Origin: an uncultured Bacilli bacterium
Lineage (GTDB): Bacteria; Bacillota_I; Bacilli_A; RF39; UBA660
Assembly (NCBI GenBank): GCA_947626215.1
Contig: CANQRJ010000025.1
Span: forward strand, 1 to 14,806
Length of the DNA stretch: 14,806 nt
Direction: 5' to 3'
In this document: positions 5,398 to 10,549 of the stretch, one piece after another
Position numbering within the stretch: the stretch's first letter is position 1
How the letters are laid out: each line of letters starts with the position of its first letter
Position numbers and translations under genes: made by a program
The notes under the pieces: generated by a model
Told to the model about the DNA's origin: nothing
The model's database searches: none
What the model saw: only the letters and a program-made list of their open reading frames with translations

Positions 5398-6642
5398 TTA
5401 ATTCACTTCCTCAAATATTTGTTTTTCCTTGTAATAAATGCAAGAAACGTTTCCAAGTATGCCATCTCTATTTTTAACAATTTCTAAATTCATTTTTGGA
5501 GATTTAGTTTCAGGATTTATTTCTTTATCTTTTTTATCACGATATAGCAAAATAACCTTACTACTACTATTTTCTAATTCTCCACTGTCTTTTAACATTG
5601 ATAAACTAAGTTCTTCGGCATTATAAGAAGCTCTATTAAGTTGACATGCTGATATAATCGTACAATCAAAATCTAAGCATAACTGTCTTAATTGTTTAGC
5701 TATTTCTGTCATTTGCTCATATTGTGATTTTCCTGTACTACACCGTATAAGCCCTATATGATCTAAAAATACAATGGTATGTTTTTCATCATTCTTAGTT
5801 GATTGTAATACTTTTTTAATTTCTTCGATGTCAGTTGCTTTATGCTCTACAACAATACGATTTTTAACAATTTCTGCAATAGCTTTATTTACATTCTCAG
5901 TAATATACTCTTTATCGTAATAATCTCTTCCACTTGGTTCGATTTGATTTAAAGGAATACCACTTTTAATAGACAAAATTCTTTTGTAAATTGTTGTTTT
6001 ACTCATTTCCATGTTGAAATAAATGCACTGATAATTTTCCATTAATTCATTCATGAAATTTAGAAGTAAACCACTTTTTCCAACTCCAGTAGATGCTCCA
6101 ATCATCAAGAAATCTCCTTGCACAAGTTGTAATAAATCATCTAAATGTTTGAAAGATTTTAAATGAATGCTTTTTTCTTTTGAAGATATATTTTCCTCAA
6201 TTTCATCTTTTGTTAATGGTAGAGTTTCGGTTTTAATTTTGATTTCTTTGATTTTAGCCATTTTTTTAAGATAATCATCCATCATTATTGTTCCAGCATT
6301 TAGATTTTTTGTTAAATCATTAATAACAACTTTTTTATATGAATCTAAAATTAAACATTGATAATTCATAAAATGTTGTCTTATTTGTGTAAGCGGTAAG
6401 TATTCATCACTTATAATGTCACAAATTGCATCAATCGTAACATCTTTGTTATAATCAGATAACTTTCCAAGAATAATAGTCTTATCGTTCTCATAACTTT
6501 TTATAAATGAATCTAATATATGTTGATGTAATGTATTTTTTAAATAAAATGGTTTTATTTGTAAAGAATTAAATCCTATTTCTTGATAATTAAACAAAAT
6601 GCCTAAAAATATTTTTTCGTTTTCTATTTCTTGTTGTGTCAT
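5398..6642 (-). CDS. DnaB-type replicative DNA helicase
   Basis: 414 residues, near the usual 420-460 of DnaB. The N-terminal helical domain covers about residues 1-110, then a linker, then a RecA-like ATPase. Visible motifs are Walker A GASTGVGKS (182-190), the MEMS motif after the first strand (211-214), Walker B IVFLDHIGLI (290-299), SACQLNR (331-337) and LKDSGELENSSSKVILLYRD (about 350-369), all in DnaB order. As a hexamer it would unwind the phage origin ahead of the host polymerase. It follows the replication initiator by 5 bases, as in many phages that bring their own initiator and helicase. Confidence 0.93.
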   Translation of the reverse strand: MTQQEIENEKIFLGILFNYQEIGFNSLQIKPFYLKNTLHQHILDSFIKSYENDKTIILGKLSDYNKDVTIDAICDIISDEYLPLTQIRQHFMNYQCLILDSYKKVVINDLTKNLNAGTIMMDDYLKKMAKIKEIKIKTETLPLTKDEIEENISSKEKSIHLKSFKHLDDLLQLVQGDFLMIGASTGVGKSGLLLNFMNELMENYQCIYFNMEMSKTTIYKRILSIKSGIPLNQIEPSGRDYYDKEYITENVNKAIAEIVKNRIVVEHKATDIEEIKKVLQSTKNDEKHTIVFLDHIGLIRCSTGKSQYEQMTEIAKQLRQLCLDFDCTIISACQLNRASYNAEELSLSMLKDSGELENSSSKVILLYRDKKDKEINPETKSPKMNLEIVKNRDGILGNVSCIYYKEKQIFEEVN

Positions 6643-6647
6643 TCTTA

Positions 6648-7376
6648 TTATTCTTCCACTTTTTTAATATAGAATCTCTTGCCGTTAGCTCTGTAACCCC
6701 ATAATATACCACCATCAATTCCATATTTAACATAACCATTTTCATCTTCTTGAATATTTTCTGATTTTATTTCTGTTTGTTTAACAAAATTTCTTCTATT
6801 CCAATTTCTTAGTGTTGCTTTCCAATCTTTCATTTTCGATTTACTAACAACCCAACCATTCGACTCATAATAATCATAGAAATAATCACAATCAACTTTC
6901 AAAGAATTTTCTTCACAATATTTCTTTAGCTCTTCAATCGTTGGTTTGGAAAATCTTTCTTTTATATTTCTTTCTATATTATTTTTTAATTTAGTATTAT
7001 TTACTATAGTATTATTATATATAGTATTATTATGTGTATCGGTAGGTGATACATCGCTAGACGATACATCGCTCAGAGATACATCTGTAAGCGATACATC
7101 TTTTTCTTTCAATATGTAATCATAATCTTTAGTTTCCGAGTTCTTTATTATTTCCAAATAGCCAAGTTCTTTTAGTTTCTTGATTTTTTTGTTGATGTTT
7201 ATTCTGCTACAATTTAATTTCTTGCCTAATTCATCTTGGTTGATTTTCCAAAAATCAGGTAAAAAGTATAAATACATAAGTAATCGATACTCTGCATCTG
7301 TTAAATCTGTCGCTTGAATCGCTGAATTGGGTATTATAGTAAAACAACTTTTAATATCATTTTTTATAATTGGCAT
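6648..7376 (-). CDS. phage replication initiator (winged-helix N-terminus, DnaD/DnaT-like C-terminal motif)
   Basis: 242 residues. Residues about 10-90 form a winged helix (LTDAEYRLLMYLYFLPDFW; NQDELGKKLNCSRININKKIKKLKELGYL). Residues 93-130 are a low-complexity linker of pentapeptide repeats (DVSLT, DVSLS, DVSSS, DVSPT, then NNTIY, NNTIV, NNTKL). Residues about 143-195 (KPTIEELKKYC...YDYYESNGW...MKDWKATLRNW) match the C-terminal motif of phage replisome organisers and DnaT-like loaders. It likely binds the origin and loads the adjacent DnaB. The linker DNA is itself a 15-bp repeat array, so the origin probably lies inside the gene. A GAAAGGG site lies about 12 bases upstream of the ATG. Confidence 0.85.
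   Translation of the reverse strand: MPIIKNDIKSCFTIIPNSAIQATDLTDAEYRLLMYLYFLPDFWKINQDELGKKLNCSRININKKIKKLKELGYLEIIKNSETKDYDYILKEKDVSLTDVSLSDVSSSDVSPTDTHNNTIYNNTIVNNTKLKNNIERNIKERFSKPTIEELKKYCEENSLKVDCDYFYDYYESNGWVVSKSKMKDWKATLRNWNRRNFVKQTEIKSENIQEDENGYVKYGIDGGILWGYRANGKRFYIKKVEE
6961..7100. repeat. 15-bp iteron-like repeats with AT-rich tract: candidate phage replication origin
   Basis: On the plus strand GATACATC occurs at 7048, 7063, 7078 and 7093, exactly 15 bases apart. TAGTATTATT occurs at 6992, 7007 and 7022, also 15 apart. The stretch 6961-7035 is almost pure A/T, suitable for unwinding. The array lies within the initiator gene, as the lambda origin lies within gene O. The repeats also encode pentapeptide repeats, so protein-level selection is an alternative explanation. 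Confidence 0.55.
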
Positions 7377-7382
7377 ACTGTC

Positions 7383-7514
7383 TCAAGCCCTTTCTACAAC
7401 AAAAATTTGCCTTCTATCTGCATCACATATAATGTCATATCTAAAATAAATTAGTTCTAATCTTCTTATGCTTCCAATATTGTCATCATAAGAAAATGTT
7501 TTAATAATTTTCAT
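7383..7514 (-). CDS. small early phage protein, 43 aa
   Basis: The ATG at 7514 lies 2 bases after the stop of the Cro-like gene and is preceded by TTTAAGGTGA, a good ribosome site. The product begins MKIIKTFSYDDNIGSI and ends RRQIFVVERA; it is compact, charged and has no membrane segment. It fills the gap between the Cro-like and initiator genes exactly. No family is recognised. Confidence 0.6.
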   Translation of the reverse strand: MKIIKTFSYDDNIGSIRRLELIYFRYDIICDADRRQIFVVERA

Positions 7515-7516
7515 AA

Positions 7517-7762
7517 TCACCTTAAATTTACTTGAACTTCAATATTACCTGTTAAGTTATAAATATCACATAACTTTTTAAAATATTTTTTCTTGATTCT
7601 TACTTTGCCAAGTTCCCACAAATCTAATGATTGTTTCGTTACGCCTATTTTTTTTGCAACTTGTGATAGACTTTTTCTTGACGATAATCTTGCTTGTGAT
7701 AATTTCTTACCTAACTCTTGATAGTAAATGAAGTCAATATTGAGATGTTCGCCGTTGTTCAT
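7517..7762 (-). CDS. Cro-like XRE-family DNA-binding protein
   Basis: 81 residues. A helix-turn-helix of the XRE/Cro type occupies residues about 14-70 (LGKKLSQARLSSRKSLSQVAKKIGVTKQSLDLWELGK...). The start follows AAAGGGG by 5 bases. It is the first gene of the leftward early operon and is divergent from the CI-like repressor across a 470-bp control region. By analogy with temperate phages it is the lytic-side regulator (Cro) or an early antirepressor. Which promoter it binds cannot be read from the sequence. Confidence 0.8.
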   Translation of the reverse strand: MNNGEHLNIDFIYYQELGKKLSQARLSSRKSLSQVAKKIGVTKQSLDLWELGKVRIKKKYFKKLCDIYNLTGNIEVQVNLR

Positions 7763-7796
7763 TTTTACCCCTTTCTATTCATATTTAAGGGTATAT

Positions 7797-7820
7797 AAAA
7801 ACCCGATTTGACAAATCAGG
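7797..7820 (-). terminator. leftward terminator/attenuator ahead of the early operon
   Basis: The minus-strand RNA forms CCTGATTT-GTC-AAATCGGG, 8 bp with one G-U (the plus-strand RNA would have a C-A mismatch), followed by five T. It lies between the early promoter (TSS near 8096) and the Cro-like gene at 7762. No good promoter is seen downstream of it, so early transcription must pass it. The same DNA contains the perfect palindrome GATTTG-A-CAAATC (7805-7817), which overlaps the rightward promoter -35 and might also bind a repressor. Confidence 0.6.
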
Positions 7821-7836
7821 CTCTGTAAGTTATAAT
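7808..7836 (+). promoter_or_regulatory. consensus sigma-A promoter for the rightward RNA
   Basis: TTGACA at 7808-7813 and TATAAT at 7831-7836 are separated by exactly 17 bases, a full consensus match. The predicted start is near 7843, directly before the first hairpin of the predicted RNA. No long ORF follows before the terminator at 8046-8086. Confidence 0.8.
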
Positions 7837-7842
7837 TTAATT

Positions 7843-8086
7843 GCTACAAGAAATTGTAGTATTCAAAATTCGTTAAATTTTCGTCCATAAAAACGGTAAT
7901 GAAAACAATTTTGAATCTTTTAAAGGATCTACTATCTTGTGGAAGTATCAAAATAGGTGATATTTCACTTATTAAGATTACTATCCACAAGAAGTAACCT
8001 TCAATTTTTTACAGAGCATTTGTCTTTGTAGAGAGATTGTCTTGGGAATATCAAAAAGTTTTGACGGACTTTGATATTCTTTTTTT
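7843..8086 (+). ncRNA. predicted ~245-nt structured rightward RNA between the two phage repressor genes
   Basis: It is bounded by a consensus promoter and an intrinsic terminator. By eye the RNA folds as: CTACAA-GAAA-TTGTAG at its very 5' end (7844-7859); a 10-bp stem ATTCAAAATT/AATTTTGAAT (7861-7870 with 7907-7916); a long hairpin whose base is CTTGTGGA/TCCACAAG (7936-7943 with 7984-7991) and whose tip is AATAGGTGA/TCACTTATT with one G-U (7952-7973); GAAG-TAAC-CTTC (7991-8002); ACAGAG/CTTTGT (8011-8029); and the terminator. The tip stem is better on this strand than on the other (G-U versus A-C). I recognise no known RNA family. A 32-codon ORF (7899-7997) lies inside but has no ribosome site. 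It is almost wholly complementary to the leader RNA of the early operon. Confidence 0.6.
8046..8086 (+). terminator. rightward intrinsic terminator of the structured RNA
   Basis: GAATATCAAA (8046-8055) pairs perfectly with TTTGATATTC (8070-8079), and seven T follow at 8080-8086. The flanks TGTAGAGAGA (8027-8036) and TCTCTCTGCA (8088-8097) can also pair over 10 bp with one G-U wobble. Confidence 0.75.
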
Positions 8087-8102
8087 GTCTCTCTGCATTA
8101 TA

Positions 8103-8131
8103 AATATAACATCTATTTTTGAACATGTCAA
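8103..8131 (-). promoter_or_regulatory. leftward early promoter
   Basis: On the minus strand TTGACA (8131-8126) and TATATT (8108-8103) are separated by exactly 17 bases; a TATAAT also overlaps at 8103-8098. The predicted start is near 8096. The operator-like inverted repeat surrounds its -35 box. Confidence 0.7.
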
Positions 8132-8145
8132 CATTTTTTGTTCAA
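8119..8145. promoter_or_regulatory. candidate CI operator
   Basis: TTGAACA (8119-8125) and TGTTCAA (8139-8145) form a perfect 7-bp inverted repeat separated by 13 bases, with half-sites about two helical turns apart centre to centre. The -35 box of the leftward early promoter lies between them. Binding of a dimeric or tetrameric XRE repressor here would block the early operon. Confidence 0.5.
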
Positions 8146-8178
8146 GATTTGATTATATTTTTTTACCCGTCTATTTTC

Positions 8179-8208
8179 TTGGACATTATTACTAAAATAT
8201 GTTAAAAT
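8179..8208 (+). promoter_or_regulatory. promoter of the CI-like repressor gene
   Basis: TTGGAC (8179-8184) and TAAAAT (8203-8208) are 18 bases apart and lie 27 bases before the repressor ATG. The ribosome site is a weak GAGAGA. Confidence 0.55.
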
Positions 8209-8234
8209 ATTTATTAAGAAATGAGAGATAATTT

Positions 8235-8540
8235 ATGCTAAATGAAAAAATAAAATATTTGAGATTACAAGATGGCTTGAGTCAACAAGAATTAGCGGAT
8301 GCTTTAGGTGTACAAAAAAGCACTATCTCAAATTGGGAAAACGATCATTCTGTTCCCTCTTATGAAAAATTAAAAGAAATTGCTAAGTATTTTTCTGTTA
8401 GTTTAGATTATTTGCTTGATTTTGATTATGATGATAAAGAATTAGAAGAGTTTAAAGCATTAGTTAGAAATGTTGATAAAGTAAAATTAGAACAAGCTCT
8501 TAAAATTGTACAGATGTTAGAAACAGATAATAAAAAATAG
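8235..8540 (+). CDS. CI-like XRE-family repressor, short form
   Basis: 101 residues. An XRE helix-turn-helix spans about residues 5-62 (LRLQDGLSQQELADALGV, KSTISNWENDHSVPSYEKL, AKYFSVSLDYLL). A short helical tail (about 66-98) may dimerise. There is no Ser-Lys LexA-type protease domain, so it should not self-cleave after DNA damage, and no ImmA-type metalloprotease gene is seen next to it. It reads rightward, towards the integrase, and opposite to the early operon, as expected for the lysogeny regulator. The start uses a weak GAGAGA site 6 bases upstream. Confidence 0.85.
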   Translation: MLNEKIKYLRLQDGLSQQELADALGVQKSTISNWENDHSVPSYEKLKEIAKYFSVSLDYLLDFDYDDKELEEFKALVRNVDKVKLEQALKIVQMLETDNKK

Positions 8541-8564
8541 CCCGAACATTTGGACTATTTTTTT
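8535..8564 (+). terminator. terminator after the repressor gene
   Basis: AATAG and CTATT pair around an inner CC/GG, followed by a run of seven T. It overlaps the last codons of the repressor gene. Confidence 0.5.
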
Positions 8565-8571
8565 ATGGACT

Positions 8572-8594
8572 TTATAAGCTATTTATGGTACAAT
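8572..8594 (+). promoter_or_regulatory. possible integrase promoter with extended -10
   Basis: TGGTACAAT (8586-8594) is an extended -10 motif (TGN-TACAAT). The -35 region (around 8566-8571) is poor. It lies about 55 bases before the integrase ATG. Confidence 0.35.
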
Positions 8595-8649
8595 TTAATT
8601 GTGAAAGAAAGACATATAAATAGAGGGAGTGAAAGGAGAAAAATAAAAT

Positions 8650-9813
8650 ATGTCTAAAAAATCATCAAAGAATTTACCAATTTATGAATATGATAAGAAA
8701 GTGAATGGACAAACTCGATATTACATTAGACCATATGTAAACGGAAAACAAACTACTTACAGATTAGATGAAAATGGAAATATGTGGCTAGGTCGTGAAG
8801 GCTATCAAGAAGCATGTAGTTATTATGGTGAGATTTCTTCCAAAAAAGATACTTTATCTTATAACCCATATGAAAAATTTGTAAATGTAATTGCTAAATG
8901 CTTAGAAGAAGAAAAGAAAAAACTTAAATTCTCTTCTTATAAAGAATTTTCCAATTGCACGAAAAATTATATTGAGCCTTATTTTGCAAAATATCGCTTA
9001 AAAGATCTAAATAATCAAGTTTTCATAGCATGGCATGAATTTATAGACAATAAAAATATTTCTTTACGTACAAAAAACAAATTACACTGCATGCTAAACA
9101 AGATATGTGATTACAGTATTAATTACTATGGCCTTAAATATAATTATGAAAGGCAAAATGGAACATTTGAAAAAAATGTAGCAGAAAAAGAAAAAATTAT
9201 TTCGAATAAAGAACATTTAAGATACATCACTTTAGAACAATTTAATACCTTTATAAGCAATGTAGATGATATTATGTGGAATACATTTTTTACATTTTTA
9301 TTTTACACTGGTATGCGTAAAGGTGAAGTTCTTGCACTTACTTGGAACGATATTGATTTTGAAAACAGAAAAATATTAGTAGTCAAAACATTGTCTAGAG
9401 AAATTGTAGATGGAAAGAAAAAATCTACAAGCACAAAAACAGGAGAATCAAGAGAAGTAGATATTCCTGAAATATTATTAAAAAAATTAAAAGAATACTA
9501 CAATATTGTTAGTCAAGAGAAAGAAAATTATGTCTTTGGTGGAAATAAACCATTGGCATTAGTAACAATAGATAGAAAAAAACATTATTACTTTAACTTA
9601 TGCAATGTACCAGAAATAACAATCCATGAATTTCGCCATTCACATGTATCTTTGCTAATTAATGAAGCTATAAAAAGAAATATGGATGTAGGTGCATTTT
9701 TTGTAATGATGTCTAAACGAATGGGGCATACAATACAAGTAATGCAACAAACTTATATGCACTTATTTCCTGATATTCAAAAACCAATCATAGACATTTT
9801 AAATAATTTATAA
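8650..9813 (+). CDS. int: phage tyrosine recombinase (integrase)
   Basis: 387 residues, normal length for this family. Residues about 10-55 form an arm-type DNA-binding N-terminal domain (YDKKVNGQTRYYIRPYVNG...). Residues about 72-165 form the SAM-like core-binding domain. Residues 185-387 form the catalytic domain with R223 (TGMRKGEVLALTW), K263 (TKTGESR), H326 and R329 (HEFRH), H360 (MGHT) and nucleophile Y369 (QQTYMHLF). All six catalytic positions are present, so it should be active. It would catalyse site-specific integration and excision, with the adjacent tRNA-Thr 3' end as the likely target. AAAGGAG lies about 11 bases before the ATG. No excisionase gene is evident beside it. Confidence 0.95.
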   Translation: MSKKSSKNLPIYEYDKKVNGQTRYYIRPYVNGKQTTYRLDENGNMWLGREGYQEACSYYGEISSKKDTLSYNPYEKFVNVIAKCLEEEKKKLKFSSYKEFSNCTKNYIEPYFAKYRLKDLNNQVFIAWHEFIDNKNISLRTKNKLHCMLNKICDYSINYYGLKYNYERQNGTFEKNVAEKEKIISNKEHLRYITLEQFNTFISNVDDIMWNTFFTFLFYTGMRKGEVLALTWNDIDFENRKILVVKTLSREIVDGKKKSTSTKTGESREVDIPEILLKKLKEYYNIVSQEKENYVFGGNKPLALVTIDRKKHYYFNLCNVPEITIHEFRHSHVSLLINEAIKRNMDVGAFFVMMSKRMGHTIQVMQQTYMHLFPDIQKPIIDILNNL

Positions 9814-9823
9814 AATTCTCAAA

Positions 9824-9846
9824 TAAGACCAAAACAAGACCGAAGC
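9824..9846 (+). repeat. two short direct repeats, candidate arm-type integrase sites
   Basis: AAGACCAAAAC and AAGACCGAAGC stand in tandem just downstream of the integrase gene, between it and the tRNA target. Short direct repeats in this place commonly bind the integrase N-terminal domain. Two copies are little evidence. Confidence 0.35.
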
Positions 9847-9872
9847 AAAAGAAAAGCCCTTTAAATAAAGGG
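9847..9872 (-). terminator. terminator downstream of tRNA-Thr
   Basis: CCCTTT (9857-9862) and AAAGGG (9867-9872) form a 6-bp hairpin. On the minus strand it is followed by CTTTTCTTTT. The plus strand has no T run after it, so it mainly serves the tRNA-Thr transcript. Confidence 0.55.
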
Positions 9873-9884
9873 ATTAAAAGCATC

Positions 9885-9958
9885 TGGTGCCAACTAAGAG
9901 AATCGGACTCTTCTTTCATACTTACCATGCATGCGTACTACCACTGTACTAAGCCGGC
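9885..9958 (-). tRNA. tRNA-Thr (anticodon GGT), probable prophage attachment site
   Basis: A 74-nt cloverleaf: acceptor GCCGGCT/AGTTGGC, D stem GTAC/GTAC, anticodon stem CATGC/GTATG, loop ATGGTAA, four-base variable loop, T arm AAGAG-TCCGATT-CTCTT, discriminator A and encoded CCA. The T loop has C at position 55 where almost all tRNAs have U. Its 3' end points at the integrase gene, the usual geometry for integration into a tRNA 3' end. A second copy of this 3' segment, expected at the other prophage end, is not in the window. Confidence 0.88.
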
Positions 9959-9966
9959 CTAAATAA

Positions 9967-9995
9967 ATTTTATCATAGAATCTTTTTTTTGAAAA
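9967..9995 (-). promoter_or_regulatory. probable promoter of tRNA-Thr
   Basis: On the minus strand TTTTCA and TAAAAT are 17 bases apart, ending 9 bases before the mature tRNA 5' end. Confidence 0.4.
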
Positions 9996-10035
9996 GGAAA
10001 ACGTCAAAGTTTTGTAACTATAGTGCACATTTTTA

Positions 10036-10064
10036 TTGTTTTTCAACATATAATTTGATAATAT
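10036..10064 (+). promoter_or_regulatory. probable promoter of the small membrane protein gene
   Basis: TTGTTT (10036-10041) and TAATAT (10059-10064) are 17 bases apart and about 28 bases before the ATG at 10092. Confidence 0.4.
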
Positions 10065-10091
10065 AAACATAGAAAGGAGTTAGAAGAGTTT

Positions 10092-10523
10092 ATGTATGAT
10101 TATGATTTAATTGGGATGAGACCAACTGTTTCATCAGTAGATGAAATATGGAGTGTTGTAAGTATCTTAGTTGCTCTTTGTGGAGCAGTTGTCCTATATT
10201 TCACATTTTTAAATCCAAAAAATGAGAAAAATTATACAGGTTTTACAAAAAAATTATATGATTTTTTAAGTTTTAAAGTCATGACATTAGAAACAATATT
10301 AAAAATCTGTTATTTATTTTTAGCTATTTATGTTACTCTTTCATCATTTAGTTACATCTCTACTAGTTTTATTTTATTCTTATGTGTATTATTCTTCGGA
10401 AACGTCATCGCACGTTTAATTTTCGAAGGTGCATTGCTCATCTTAATGATCCATCGTAGATTAACAGAAATTTATAATAAGATGCCTAATTCAAAGAAAG
10501 AGAAAGAAAAAGAAGAAAAATAA
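10092..10523 (+). CDS. hypothetical small membrane protein, 143 aa
   Basis: Three hydrophobic segments are visible: about residues 20-40 (VVSILVALCGAVVLYFTFL), 67-84 (ETILKICYLFLAIYVTL) and 90-120 (ISTSFILFLCVLFFGNVIARL, then GALLILMI). A basic and acidic tail (NSKKEKEKEEK) follows. The helix VIARLIFEGALLILMIHRRL resembles DUF4282-like membrane proteins, but this is only a resemblance. The start has AAAGGAG 12 bases upstream, or GAAGAG closer. It is the first host-side gene right of the tRNA and faces feoB. Function unknown. Confidence 0.75.
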   Translation: MYDYDLIGMRPTVSSVDEIWSVVSILVALCGAVVLYFTFLNPKNEKNYTGFTKKLYDFLSFKVMTLETILKICYLFLAIYVTLSSFSYISTSFILFLCVLFFGNVIARLIFEGALLILMIHRRLTEIYNKMPNSKKEKEKEEK

Positions 10524-10549
10524 GTTCAAAAAAATGAACTTATTTTTTA
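10519..10549. terminator. bidirectional terminator between the membrane protein gene and feoB
   Basis: AATAAGTTCA (10519-10528) and TGAACTTATT (10535-10544) pair over 10 bp around six A. A T run follows on the plus strand, and A runs before the stem give a U tract on the minus strand. It overlaps both stop codons. Confidence 0.75.

Larger units (their letters stand above)
7797..8096 (-). ncRNA. predicted ~300-nt structured leader RNA of the leftward early operon
   Basis: From the promoter at 8131-8103 the transcript would run to the terminator at 7797-7820. Its main stems are: a hairpin GAATATCAAA/TTTGATATTC; a perfect 9-bp long-range stem GCTCTGTAA (8017-8009) with TTACAGAGC (7828-7820), which closes a domain just before the terminator; CTTGTGGA/TCCACAAG; ATTCAAAATT/AATTTTGAAT with an inner TTTTC/GAAAA; and CTACAA/TTGTAG. 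If transcription continues past the terminator this is the 5' UTR of the Cro-like operon (about 330 nt). Two very short ORFs (12 and 14 codons) in it lack ribosome sites. Confidence 0.5.

Noticed and set aside
7048..7100. CRISPR-like array (GATACATC repeats)
   Set aside because: The 8-bp core and 15-bp period are far too short, the repeats are in a coding frame, and no cas gene is near. An iteron array fits better.
7899..7997. Annotating the 32-codon ORF as a certain gene
   Set aside because: No ribosome site and no homology could be checked; kept only as a finding.
7797..8096. Retron msr-msd, or a known large phage RNA such as ROOL or GOLLD
   Set aside because: No reverse transcriptase gene is present. 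ROOL and GOLLD are much longer (about 500-800 nt) and have other landmarks; I could not match them by eye.
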